From contig CAZUDO010000037.1 of the NCBI GenBank assembly GCA_964618895.1, positions 1 through 35,726 of the forward strand: 35,726 bases of DNA, in the 5' to 3' direction. Position numbers and translations under genes: made by a program. The notes beneath the pieces were generated by a model, which saw only the letters and a list, made by a program, of their open reading frames with translations, did not search any database and was not told where the DNA came from. Below are positions 17,501 through 25,753 of this stretch, in pieces (position 1 is the first letter of the stretch; each line of letters opens with the position of its first letter). This DNA comes from CAZUDO01 sp964618895 (GTDB lineage: Bacteria > Desulfobacterota > Binatia > DP-6).

Positions 17501-18826
17501 ATGATGTCGTTCCGAGACTTCGTCGACGACGCGCTGTTCGCACCCGGGTGGGGGCACTACAGCAGCGGCCGCATCCGCTTCGGCGAAGGCGGTCACTACG
17601 ACACCTTCCCGCTCGCGCTGTCGCCGGTCTTCGGACGCATGGTGGCCGAGCTGGCGTTTCGCTTCTGGGAGCGGGCGGGTCGGCCGCACGGCTTCGAGCT
17701 GTGCGAGCTCGGCGCTGGCAACGGGCAGCTCTGTCTCGACACGCTGCTCGCGGTCGACGCGGCGCGGTCGCGGCGGGCGTTCGCGGCCGCGCTCCGCTAC
17801 CGCATCGTCGAGCGCAGCCGAGCGCTGGTGGCGCGCCAGCAGGCGCAGCTCGGCGTGCTCGCGACCCGGGTATCGTGGACTCGGGCCGATCTGTCACGCG
17901 GAGTGGTGCGCGACGCAGCGCGGGGGTCCGTCGGGCTGGTGATCGGCAACGAGGTGCTCGACTGCCTGGCCCATCACAAGATCGTCCGCGCGCGCAACGG
18001 GGAGCCACGGGTCGTGTTCGTACGCGTGCTGCACCGCGGGCGGCCGGTCGGTCGCCGGGCGCTTGGTGCGCTGCTGGCGCGTGGGGCGCACGTCGTCGTC
18101 CGGGAGGTGGGCCTGCCGCTGGCTGCGGTGCGCGGCCTTGGTTCGTTCGTGACCCGCTTCGTGCCCGAGGTGACGCTCGGGAGGCGCGCCTGGCCGCCGT
18201 ACTTCGCCTGCCCCGAGATGGTGACGCTGGTGCGGAACGTGGGGCGACTCTACCAAACCGCCGAGATGCTCTGGATCGACTACGGTGACAGCCGCGCCTT
18301 CCACCGGCGCACGCCCGAGCGGCGGTGCGTGTTCGCCGGCCCGCCGCGCTCGGGACGGGGCGTCTACGATGCCCCGGGCGCCGACGACATCACCTTCATG
18401 GTCGATTTCAGTGTCGTCGCCCGGGCGGCGATCGAGGCCGGGCTGACGGTCGCGTGGTACGGCGGCCAGGCGGGGCTCGCGGCCGCCAGCGGTGTTCCGC
18501 TCGACCGGGCGGCAGTGGACGAGATCGTGCGCTACCGGGTCCTCGGCTGGGCGCTCAACGCGCTCGGGGTCGGTCCGGAGCGCGCCTGGCGTCGGCGGGC
18601 GCTCACCTGGGACCGGCGCGCCGGACGTGGCGGCCGGCTCGCGGACGGCGTCGCGCGCGACGCCGCCGAGTTCCTCGGCCGGCGGCGGAGCCACTTCAAA
18701 CTCCTGGTCCTGCACACGCCGGCAGCGGCGGCGCGGCGCGGCCCGTCGCCGTGGACCGACGTCGCTCAGGAAAGATCGGCGATCGTCACCGCGGCGCCGC
18801 CGGCGGACGGATCGGCATCGCGATAG
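17501..18826 (+). CDS. SAM-dependent methyltransferase, MidA/NDUFAF7-like
   Basis: The protein has 441 residues. The opening SFRDFVDDALFAPGWGHYSS and SPVFGRMVAELAFRFWE, the SAM-binding ELGAGNGQLCLD, and GLVIGNEVLDCLAHHKIV match the MidA/NDUFAF7 class (DUF185), whose mitochondrial member methylates an Arg of a complex I subunit. In the usual proteins the last motif is NELLDALPVxR. The C-terminal third, with an Arg/Ala-rich end, is less conserved. It is divergent from the delta-60 gene (112-base gap) and overlaps the convergent mutS2 3' end by 61 bases. The substrate is unknown. Confidence 0.8.
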   Translation: MMSFRDFVDDALFAPGWGHYSSGRIRFGEGGHYDTFPLALSPVFGRMVAELAFRFWERAGRPHGFELCELGAGNGQLCLDTLLAVDAARSRRAFAAALRYRIVERSRALVARQQAQLGVLATRVSWTRADLSRGVVRDAARGSVGLVIGNEVLDCLAHHKIVRARNGEPRVVFVRVLHRGRPVGRRALGALLARGAHVVVREVGLPLAAVRGLGSFVTRFVPEVTLGRRAWPPYFACPEMVTLVRNVGRLYQTAEMLWIDYGDSRAFHRRTPERRCVFAGPPRSGRGVYDAPGADDITFMVDFSVVARAAIEAGLTVAWYGGQAGLAAASGVPLDRAAVDEIVRYRVLGWALNALGVGPERAWRRRALTWDRRAGRGGRLADGVARDAAEFLGRRRSHFKLLVLHTPAAAARRGPSPWTDVAQERSAIVTAAPPADGSASR

Positions 18827-21087
18827 CGCGCGCAGTAGGGGGAGGTGTCGAGGAACTCGTGTACGGCGCGCCGCAGGGCGCCGGTGCCGAGCCCGTGGAT
18901 CACGCGCACCTCGGTCAGGCCGGAGCGGACGGCGCGGTCGAGGAACGTGCCCAGGGCGTCGAGCGCCTCGCGCGCCCGCCGGCCGATCAGGTTGATCTCG
19001 TCCGTGCTCGCCGCCGGGCGCACCACCTCGACCGCGACCCGCTCGCGCGGCGCCGGCCCGTCGACCACGCGCAGCTGGCTGGCCGGGACCTCGAAGCGCA
19101 GGCCCCCGCGCTGGATACGTGCCCGCTCGCCTGCCACCTCGACCAGCTCGCCGCGGATGCCTCTGCCGACGACCTCGACCATGTCGCCCGGGACGGCAAT
19201 GCGTCCCGCGGGGGTCTCGGGCGCGACCGCTGCGGCCCGGGTGGCGACCTCGGCCGCGGTGGTGCGGGAAAAGGTGCGCAACGCGGCCGGGTCGGGTCGC
19301 GCGCGGAGCTCGTCCAGAAGCGCGCGGCCGCGGGACTGCAGATCGCTCAAGAAATGGCGCGATTCGGCCAGGTCGCTCTCCCAGCGCGTGCGCTTGCGCG
19401 CGTGCAAGTCGCTCAGCAGCTCGTCCGTCTCGCGCCGGACAGCGGCCAGCGCCTCACGTTCGCGGGCGAGGGTTGCGCGATCCGCTTCGTAGGCCCGTCG
19501 GGTGTCTTCCAGGCGGTCGACGGCATCGGCCAGGGCCCGGCTCTCGCCCGTTCCCGCCAACAGCGCCTCCGCCACCGCGAGCGCCCGCGTCGGGAAGCCG
19601 TGGCGGCGCGCGATGGGGAGCGCCAGGCTCTGGCCGACCGTGTGATAGGCGAGCTCGAAGCGCGGCGCGCCGGTGGCGGGGTCGACATCGAAGGCTGCCA
19701 CGTCGAGGAGCGGGCTCGCGAGGGCAAAGGTTTTCACCTGCGGGTAGTGCGACGTGAACACGAGCCACGCGCCGCGCTCGAGCAGATGGGTCAAGAACCC
19801 GGTGGCCAGCGCGGCGCCTTCGATCGGATCGGTGCCGGCGCCCGGCTCGTCGAGGAGCACGAGCACGCCGGGACCGGTGGCGGCCGCGATGGCGGTCAGG
19901 TTCTCGACGTGCCCTGTGAACGTGGACAGGTCGCGGTCGATCGACTGCTCGTCGCCCACGTCGACCAGCACCGCGGCGAGCGCCGGCAGCCGGCTGCCGG
20001 CCGCCGCCGGGATGAACAGCCCGGCGTGGGCCATGACGGAGCACAGGCCGAGCGTCTTCAGCGCGACCGTTTTCCCGCCCGCGTTCGGGCCCGTGATCGC
20101 GATCCCGCGCCGGTCCGGCGGCACCAGCAGATCGACTGCGACCACGGGACGGCCGCTGGCGACCAGCAGGGGATGGCGGGCGGCCCGCACGTGGATGTCC
20201 GGCGCGCCGAGGTCCGCGCGTGTGCACTGGTGCGCAGCGGCGAAGGCCGCCGCGGCGGCGACAGCGTCGACGGCGGCGAGCCCAGCTTCGATGGTCGCCA
20301 GCGTGGCCGTGTGCGTACGCACGAGCGTCGTCAGCGCCATGCGGAGCCGCTGCTCCTCGGCTTCCTCGTCCCGCGTCGCGAGCAGCAGGCGGTTGTTCAG
20401 CTCGATGGCGAACAACGGCTCGACGAACACCGTCTCGCCCGAGCCGGAGCGGTCCAGGATGACGCCGTCGATGCTGGCCGCGGTGGCGGTGCGCACGGGC
20501 ACGACGTAGCGACCGTTGCGCAGCGTGACGTACTGTTCGCCGATCACCTCCGCCATGGCGGGATCACGCACCAGGCGCAAGAGGCGGGCCTCGATCTCGA
20601 CCCGGTGCCCGCGCGTGGCGGCGCGCGCTCGGGCCAGCTCGGGAGTGGCGTCGTCGCGCACGCGCCCGGCGTCGTCCAGGGCGGCGCCGAGAGCGGCCTC
20701 GAGCTCGGGGACGGCCGGGAGGGCGTCGGCGTGCGCGGCGAGCAGCGGGCAGCGCGTCGGGTCGCGATACAGGAAGGCGCGCACCTGGGTGGCGGTGGCG
20801 AGCAGGTCGCGGACCTCGGCCAGGCGCCCCGGCTCGAGCGCGGCGCCCTCGGGCGCGGCGCCGGCCAGCGCGCGGGCGAGGAGCGGCGTGTCGCCGACGG
20901 GCGGGCGGCCGGCGTGCGCCATGAGCGCGAGCAGCTCGGCGAGCGTGTCGAGTCGCGTCTCGGCCTCGCCGGCGGTAGCGGGGCGCAGGTCGAGAACCGC
21001 CTGCCGGCCCGCTGGCGAGCGGGCGCCGGCGGCGATCGCCTCCAGCACGCGCGCGAACTCCAGCGTCTCCAGGTCGCGTGGCCGCAA
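18766..21087 (-). CDS. mutS2: Endonuclease MutS2 / ribosome-rescue ATPase with Smr domain
   Basis: MutS2 proteins are MutS-like ATPases lacking the mismatch-recognition domain; they are linked to suppression of recombination and, in Bacillus, to splitting collided ribosomes. The 773 residues include the core, Walker A GPNAGGKTVALKTLG, a signature near VGDEQSIDRDLSTF, Walker B VLLDEPGAGTDP, a long coiled coil (LEDTRRAYEADRATLARERE), a KOW-like segment and a C-terminal Smr domain with VIHGLGTGALR. The usual LDLRG of Smr reads INLIG here, losing the Asp often implicated in nuclease activity. The start is TTG 21087, fitting the family N-terminus LRPRDLETLEFARVLEAI; it is inferred from family length because longer forms would cross the divergent neighbour. 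Confidence 0.9.
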   Translation of the reverse strand: MRPRDLETLEFARVLEAIAAGARSPAGRQAVLDLRPATAGEAETRLDTLAELLALMAHAGRPPVGDTPLLARALAGAAPEGAALEPGRLAEVRDLLATATQVRAFLYRDPTRCPLLAAHADALPAVPELEAALGAALDDAGRVRDDATPELARARAATRGHRVEIEARLLRLVRDPAMAEVIGEQYVTLRNGRYVVPVRTATAASIDGVILDRSGSGETVFVEPLFAIELNNRLLLATRDEEAEEQRLRMALTTLVRTHTATLATIEAGLAAVDAVAAAAAFAAAHQCTRADLGAPDIHVRAARHPLLVASGRPVVAVDLLVPPDRRGIAITGPNAGGKTVALKTLGLCSVMAHAGLFIPAAAGSRLPALAAVLVDVGDEQSIDRDLSTFTGHVENLTAIAAATGPGVLVLLDEPGAGTDPIEGAALATGFLTHLLERGAWLVFTSHYPQVKTFALASPLLDVAAFDVDPATGAPRFELAYHTVGQSLALPIARRHGFPTRALAVAEALLAGTGESRALADAVDRLEDTRRAYEADRATLAREREALAAVRRETDELLSDLHARKRTRWESDLAESRHFLSDLQSRGRALLDELRARPDPAALRTFSRTTAAEVATRAAAVAPETPAGRIAVPGDMVEVVGRGIRGELVEVAGERARIQRGGLRFEVPASQLRVVDGPAPRERVAVEVVRPAASTDEINLIGRRAREALDALGTFLDRAVRSGLTEVRVIHGLGTGALRRAVHEFLDTSPYCARYRDADPSAGGAAVTIADLS

Positions 21088-21216
21088 CGGCGACGATCCT
21101 AGCTGCTCGGCCGCTCGATGGGAACGGATGCCCGCCCCGTCCTGGCATGGCAGATGCGCCGGCAGAGCCGATTCACAGGAAAGGGGTACTCGTGCCAGCA
21201 TGCCGCCCGGAGTCCC

Positions 21217-22170
21217 ATGCCCGACCGCCGCCTTCCCCTCCCCGTCGCCCCACCTCCGGCCCGGCTCGCGTTCCTGGACGGCGCGCGTGGGCTGGCGGTG
21301 ATCGGCATGCTGGTCGCGAACCTGATCAACGTCTTCCTGTATTCGGTGCCCGGGCCCCTGGCGCACAACCAGGGCGACGTGCTTCGCCTGTTCGATCTGC
21401 CGGCGCCGGTCTTTCAGTTCCTGGTGGGCGTGTCGCTGGCGCTCTTTCTCGAGCAACGCGTCGCACGCGGCCTCACGCCCGTCGGGGCGCGGGTGGCCGC
21501 GCTCCAGCGCTTCGTGCTGCTCGTCCTGCTCGGGCTCGTGCTCGACGGGATCGGCAGCCTGCAGGCGGTGCCCACGTGGGGCGTGTTGCAGACGCTCGGC
21601 CTGGGCGGTGCGCTCGCCACCCTGCTCGCGCCGCTCCCGGACGCCGTCGTCGCGGCGGTTGCGCTCGGACTGCTCGGGGTCTTCCACGCCGGCGCGCCCG
21701 GCGAAGTGCACGGCGGACCCATCGCAGCGTTGGCGTTCGCGCCGCTCACCTTGGCCGGGTTCGTGGTGGGACGCGGGCAGGGCGCCGGGGCAGGATTGAC
21801 GGGCCGGGCGGCGGTGGTCGCGGCGCTCGGGCTCACCGTCGCCGCCGGTGCGCATGCCGCTGGCATCCCGTTCAACAAGATCGTCGGCACGAGCAGCTTC
21901 GTCGCCCTGAGCGCCGGCATGGCGGCGGCGGGCCTGCTCGCCCTGCAGGCCGCGCGGCGGTTCCCCTCCTGGCTGCTCGTCCTCGGCGGCAACGCGCTCA
22001 CGGCGTGGGTGCTGCAGTACGTGTTGGTGTACTACCCGGCGTGGCTCGTCTTCCCGGAGTGGCCCCGGCTCGGGCTCGCGCCGGGCCTGGGCGCCGTAGC
22101 GGGAACGCTCACGGCGCTCGCGTGTCTCACCGTGGCGCTCGGGCGGCGCGGCATCCGCCTGCCGATCTGA
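21217..22170 (+). CDS. Multi-pass membrane acyltransferase-like protein (HGSNAT/DUF1624-type)
   Basis: The 317-residue protein is almost entirely hydrophobic helices, about nine. The N-terminal RLAFLDGARGLAVIGMLVAN matches the R-x-x-x-LDxxRGxAxxxM signature shared by heparan-glucosaminide acetyltransferase-like and DUF418/DUF1624 membrane proteins, which are thought to transfer acyl groups to sugars or lipids at the membrane. It is shorter than most, about 350-400, and the later family motifs are weak. ATG 21217 directly precedes the first helix. It is divergent from mutS2 (129-base gap) and convergent with the next gene. The precise substrate cannot be told. Confidence 0.65.
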   Translation: MPDRRLPLPVAPPPARLAFLDGARGLAVIGMLVANLINVFLYSVPGPLAHNQGDVLRLFDLPAPVFQFLVGVSLALFLEQRVARGLTPVGARVAALQRFVLLVLLGLVLDGIGSLQAVPTWGVLQTLGLGGALATLLAPLPDAVVAAVALGLLGVFHAGAPGEVHGGPIAALAFAPLTLAGFVVGRGQGAGAGLTGRAAVVAALGLTVAAGAHAAGIPFNKIVGTSSFVALSAGMAAAGLLALQAARRFPSWLLVLGGNALTAWVLQYVLVYYPAWLVFPEWPRLGLAPGLGAVAGTLTALACLTVALGRRGIRLPI

Positions 22171-22178
22171 AAACCGTC

Positions 22179-22209
22179 GAGGTGATCGACCCGCTCAGGC
22201 GGTCACCTC
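22179..22209. terminator. Bidirectional hairpin between convergent genes
   Basis: GAGGTGATCGACC and GGCGGTCACCTC pair over 12 positions with one wobble and one bulge around a 6-base loop. The structure sits 8 bases after the plus-strand stop and runs into the last codons of the minus-strand gene. With no U-run it is a weak intrinsic terminator candidate that could serve both genes. Confidence 0.4.
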
Positions 22210-23415
22210 GCGGACGCCGATCCCGTCGGGCACGTCGAGGCGGACGTGCAGCGTCTCCCCGGCGGCTACCGGCCGGGACAGGCGGACGGACACGGTGTGC
22301 CAGACGCCCGCGGGCGCGTCGATTCCCTGCCAGGCCATCAGCTCGGGCGCGCTGCCGGAACGCCACACGGTGACCTCGCCCCGCCCACCGGTGACGACCA
22401 GGTGCAGCGCGGCGGTGTCCCGGGCCACGAGGTAGAGGTCCCCCACCCGGCAGCGGCGCATGGCGAGGCCGTCCGGTCCCCGTTCGAGCGTCCCCCAGCC
22501 GGTGGAGATGTGCAGACTGTCGTTCTCGCCCATGACCACACGGGGGTCGCGCGCGACGACGTGGAACGCCAGGTGTCCCGGGTCGAAGATGCCAGGCGGG
22601 AAGTGCCAGATGAACGGCTGCTCGGTGCGGGTGGCGCAGACGAAGAGGTTGGAGTGGTAGCGCCCGCCGGCGATACGGGCCAGGGCGCCGAGCGCCATCG
22701 TGCGCGCCAGCCGGCGCAGCGGGTTGGGCGACGGGCAGGCGTCGACATCCTCGAGCCGGTCGAGGCGGAAGCCGCAGCCGCCGACCAGCTGGCCCAGCTC
22801 GGCGAGGGTGTACTCCCGGCTGTGCCGGCTGCCCTGCAACTGCGCGCCGAGATGATAGGGGTCGTACACGTTCCGGCCACGCACCAGGGCGAGGAGGCTC
22901 TGGAAGCGAGCGACGTTGGGGGTCGAGAGCACGAGCAGCCCGCCCGGCCGCAGCACGCGGTGGATCTCGGCGAGGGTGTGCACCGGGTTGGCGGTCAGGT
23001 GCTCGAGCACCTCGCAGAAGAGGACCAGGTCGAAGGTGCCGTCGGCGTAGGGGAAGCGATCGCGCTCGAGATCGAAGCAGCGGCACGTGAAGCGGTGGCG
23101 CTCGCCGTACTCCGGGCTCTCGACCTCCTGCATGATCTCCGCGCGGCCGTCGGCGGCGGCGCCGGTGAGCGACAGCTCGTAGTTGCGCAGGCGCGCCAGG
23201 AGCAGGGTGATGTTGAAGGGCGGGCTGCCGAGCTCGAGTGCCCGCCCGCGGGTGGGCGGCTTCGGAACGCGCGCCAGGATGCAGCGCCAGAGGGGTAGGG
23301 TGTCGGCGACCAGCGCGCGTAGCTGGGCGTCGTCCCGCAGGTTCCAGCGGAAGCTGAGAAGGTAGCGGGTCAGCGAGGCGGCATCGTCCTCCGAGACGTG
23401 CGGTGCGGCGGCCAT
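22195..23415 (-). CDS. Class I SAM-dependent methyltransferase with C-terminal extension
   Basis: The protein has 406 residues. The methyltransferase part (about 55-270) has ALELGSPPFNITLLLA as motif I (a variant where the usual Gly-rich loop is SPPFN), FDLVLFCEVLEHL and EIHRVLRPGGLLVLSTPN, the pattern of methyltransferases acting on small molecules or cell-surface sugars. From about 270 there is an extra beta-rich region (IFDPGHLAFHV, LHISTGWGTLERG, HTVSVRLSRPVAAGETLHVR) that looks like a jelly-roll or carbohydrate-binding-like fold, though I cannot name it. ATG 23415 is first in frame. There are no operon partners; the gap to the next gene is divergent. Confidence 0.75.
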   Translation of the reverse strand: MAAAPHVSEDDAASLTRYLLSFRWNLRDDAQLRALVADTLPLWRCILARVPKPPTRGRALELGSPPFNITLLLARLRNYELSLTGAAADGRAEIMQEVESPEYGERHRFTCRCFDLERDRFPYADGTFDLVLFCEVLEHLTANPVHTLAEIHRVLRPGGLLVLSTPNVARFQSLLALVRGRNVYDPYHLGAQLQGSRHSREYTLAELGQLVGGCGFRLDRLEDVDACPSPNPLRRLARTMALGALARIAGGRYHSNLFVCATRTEQPFIWHFPPGIFDPGHLAFHVVARDPRVVMGENDSLHISTGWGTLERGPDGLAMRRCRVGDLYLVARDTAALHLVVTGGRGEVTVWRSGSAPELMAWQGIDAPAGVWHTVSVRLSRPVAAGETLHVRLDVPDGIGVREVTA

Positions 23416-23683
23416 TGGTCGTCGGGCGTGAATGGTTAGGCGCCTGGCACGCGGCCGTCAACTCGTTGCGCGGCGGATGGCCGCGCCAGTGGCGAAGGAG
23501 ATGGACGACCTCTGCGCCGCGTAGCCTCGTTTGACGCGCCGGACCGGGCTTGCGAGGGTGGGCGCTCTGCGGGCGACGGACGACGGTGGTGGGCATAAGC
23601 GGCGCTTGCGGTCCGGGTAAGACGATTTCCGCGGCGGGCGCGTTGTGTGAACACGCACCGGCCCGGACAATGCGGATGCCCTG
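23416..23683. other. Divergent intergenic region before actA
   Basis: I see no gene in these 268 bases. They should hold promoters for the methyltransferase on one side and the actA fragment on the other. There is no convincing -10/-35 pair or operator symmetry. The actA start has only a weak ribosome-binding site (GCGGATGCCCTG). Confidence 0.4.
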
Positions 23684-24184
23684 ATGCCGCAGATCTTCCG
23701 TCGCAGCACCAACACCCTCTCCCGGCTCAGCATCTTCGGTGCGGTGGGGATCGTGGCGCTGGCACTCTGGGGGCTCGCCCTCGTGAACCGGTCGGCGTAC
23801 GTCACCCAGGTGGGCGTGGCCCGCACGCAGCCCGTCCAGTTCAGTCACAAGCACCACGCCGCCGAGCTCGGGATCGACTGCCGCTACTGCCACACGTCGG
23901 TGGAGCGCACGGCGGTCGCCGGCATTCCCCCCACGCGCACCTGCATGAACTGCCACGCGCAGATCTGGTCCGACAGCGCGTTCCTCGAGCCGGTGCGCAC
24001 GAGCTTCCGCACCGATCGTTCCATCCGCTGGATCAAGGTCCACGACCTTCCCGACTTCGTCTACTTCGACCACTCGATCCACGTCGCGAAAGGGGTGGGA
24101 TGTGTCACGTGCCACGGACCGGTCGACCAGATGAACCAGATCTGGCAGGCGTCCTCGCTCCAGATGGAGTGGTGCCTCGACTGT
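23684..24184 (+). pseudogene. actA: ActA (alternative complex III multiheme cytochrome), N-terminal part only
   Basis: ActA is the membrane-anchored cytochrome c subunit of alternative complex III, the quinol oxidiser that replaces cytochrome bc1. The fragment has a membrane anchor (LSIFGAVGIVALALWGLALV), then FSHKHHAAELGIDCRYCHTS, TRTCMNCHA and VGCVTCHGPVDQM, three heme c sites (CxxCH), and ends exactly inside the next, MEWCLDC, where His should follow. At 24182-24185 it joins another gene in a different frame. Expected downstream genes (actB to actE, cox genes) are missing. The reading frame would run on as nonsense to 25282. Any product lacks the rest of the cytochrome. Confidence 0.85.
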
Positions 24185-24380
24185 CGACCTGGGCCGGCTG
24201 AACGTCGTCATCATGCTGACCATCGCCGTCACGAAGGCCACCCTCGTGATCCTCTACTTCATGCACGTGCGCTACTCGGACCGCCTGACCTGGGTGGTGG
24301 TGGGAAGCGGGTTCGTGTGGCTGCTGCTGCTGATCGGGTTCACGATGAGCGACCTCCTGACGCGGACGGTCCTCGGCTGA
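24183..24380 (+). pseudogene. coxD: Cytochrome c oxidase subunit IV (CoxD), C-terminal part only
   Basis: Beginning right at the actA breakpoint, in a different frame, the sequence reads DLGRLNVVIMLTIAVTKATL, then VILYFMHVRYSDRLTWVVVG and WLLLLIGFTMSDLLTRTVLG before TGA. This is the second half of the small bacterial oxidase subunit IV, with two membrane helices and the signature KATLVILYFMHVRYS. In genomes with alternative complex III the oxidase genes coxBACD lie downstream of the act genes on the same strand, so the two fragments are in the natural order with everything between removed. No start codon or ribosome-binding site exists for this half. Confidence 0.85.
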
Positions 24381-24420
24381 TCCGCGCCCCGGGCAGCGCT
24401 GATCGAATCCTTGGGGGACT

Positions 24421-24577
24421 CGCGACGTACCTAGACGTGATTCCGGAGCATCAGCTCCTTGGGATGTGGATCGAGGTACGTCTGCCCCTGGAGGTGTGCG
24501 ACCCCAAGGCGGCGGACGTGGTGCTTCACGAGGGTGATCGGCACGACGAGCGGCACCAGCCCGCGGCGGTGGTCGGC
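24421..24577 (-). repeat. Copy A of a 157-base direct repeat: 3' end of a ybgA-like gene
   Basis: These 157 bases match 28396-28552 at 155 positions (checked by eye; two differences near 24511, giving GVAH instead of GVAY plus one silent change). They encode on the minus strand DHRRGLVPLVVPITLVKHHV and RRLGVAYLQGQTYLDPHPKE, the end of a DUF1722 domain, with the stop at 24431. The copy is truncated: upstream, across 24578-24680, the frame continues open into DKSPVGQFYGSSDAVAPERD, which is unrelated to YbgA and has no evident start. The similarity ends abruptly at both edges. Confidence 0.85.
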
Positions 24578-24677
24578 GTCCTGGTGCAAGCGGCGCGGCA
24601 GGATGGTGCCGTGGTAGCCGAGGTCGCGCTCAGGCGCCACCGCATCGGAGGAGCCGTAGAACTGCCCGACGGGAGAC

Positions 24678-25115
24678 TTATCGCCGGCTGCCCGCTGCTG
24701 TCGTGGCCTTGTGGGGCAGCCGCGGTGCCAGGTCGCCGAGACGTGTCGTTTCGGAGGCGCCGCGCAGGTCGCACGCCACGACCCGCAGATCGGGACCGCC
24801 CAACTCGAGGGCGACCTGCAGGCAAGCACCGCAGGGAAACGTCAGATGGCCCGCGGTGCGCGGGGAGACCAGCACGAGGAGCGCGGGCTGGCCGGCGTCC
24901 AGGGCGACAGTCGCGAAGAGCGCGACGCGCTCGGCACACATCGCCAGTCCGAGTGAGACGTTCTCGACGAGGGCGCCCGGCACCAGCACGCCTTTGCCGG
25001 TCAACACTGCGGCGCCCATGCGGAAGTGCGAGTAGGGAGCATATGCCCGGCTCCGCGTCGCGCGGGCGAGCGCGATGGCCTCCGCCAGCCGGTCGGTCTT
25101 CACCCCATCTACCAT
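24678..25115 (-). CDS. cdd: Cytidine deaminase, small tetrameric type
   Basis: Cytidine deaminase converts (deoxy)cytidine to (deoxy)uridine in pyrimidine salvage. The 145-residue product has the substrate loop YAPYSHFRMGAAV, the zinc and proton-shuttle motif AMCAERVAL (Cys-Ala-Glu, where dimeric enzymes have His-Ala-Glu) and PCGACLQ with the other two zinc cysteines. The Cys-type motif marks the homotetrameric class. ATG 25115 overlaps the stop of the DUF427 gene by 7 bases and is preceded by a weak AAGG, so the two are probably translated together. The C-terminal tail RLPHKATTAAGSRR is not conserved. Confidence 0.93.
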   Translation of the reverse strand: MVDGVKTDRLAEAIALARATRSRAYAPYSHFRMGAAVLTGKGVLVPGALVENVSLGLAMCAERVALFATVALDAGQPALLVLVSPRTAGHLTFPCGACLQVALELGGPDLRVVACDLRGASETTRLGDLAPRLPHKATTAAGSRR

Positions 25116-25603
25116 CCTTCGGTCCCCGGCTCGCCCTTGAAGGGCCCGACCACGCCGGTGGTGATCCAGCCGCCGTAGAAGCCGCCGGGCTGCGCGCGCG
25201 CTCTCTCTCCGGCGACGGTGCATTCGTCCATCGGCCCCGCATAGAACGCCAGATGGTCCCGAATCGAGCCGAACGCGGGTGAGGGATCGTGATACGACCA
25301 CGTGACCCGCCGCGCCTCGCGATCGCCGACGCGCAGCGTGAAATAGCGCGCGTGCCCCTTCCATTCACAGAAGGACGATCCGGACTCCGGCACGAGCAGC
25401 TCGCGCCGCACGTCTTCTGGTGGGAGGTAGTAGACTGGCGGGTGGCTGGTCTCGAGCACCCGCCATGCACGACAAGTGTCGGCGATCGTCCCGCCGGCGA
25501 AGACGATCTGGATACGCTGCGGTACGGGCTCGAGCCGAGGCGGGCGCGGGTAGTCCCAGACCGACTCCTGTGTCGGGCCCGGCGGGATGCGCTGAGGCCT
25601 CAT
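25109..25603 (-). CDS. DUF427 domain protein
   Basis: The 164-residue protein matches DUF427: VWDYPRPPRLEP, IQIVFAGGTIADTCRAWRVL, HPPVYYLPPEDV, CEWKGHARYFTL, and the end PGGFYGGWITTGVVGPFKG. The fold is a small beta-barrel-like domain with no established biochemical role. There is no signal peptide, so it is cytoplasmic. ATG 25603 was chosen because the family begins shortly before the VWDYPRP motif; an in-frame GTG/ATG nine codons up is possible. It leads the cdd gene. The gap to the divergent SDR gene is 150 bases, presumably a shared promoter region. Confidence 0.88.
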   Translation of the reverse strand: MRPQRIPPGPTQESVWDYPRPPRLEPVPQRIQIVFAGGTIADTCRAWRVLETSHPPVYYLPPEDVRRELLVPESGSSFCEWKGHARYFTLRVGDREARRVTWSYHDPSPAFGSIRDHLAFYAGPMDECTVAGERARAQPGGFYGGWITTGVVGPFKGEPGTEGW

Positions 25604-25753
25604 GGGATCGGCCACCAGTGCCCGTCGCACGCCGGTGCGTCAAGGCGACACGTCCCATCCGTCCCGGGCTGGCGCAAATCGATCTCGGAGGGGCGTGCGG
25701 CGGGGTCGGCGAGGCACCTGGACTCAACCGACGAGCCCGTGTCTCCTGGTGGC

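Noticed and set aside
24182..24190. Programmed frameshift or a real ActA-CoxD fusion protein
   Set aside because: No slippery sequence is present, the two proteins are distinct subunits, and the heme motif is cut before its His.
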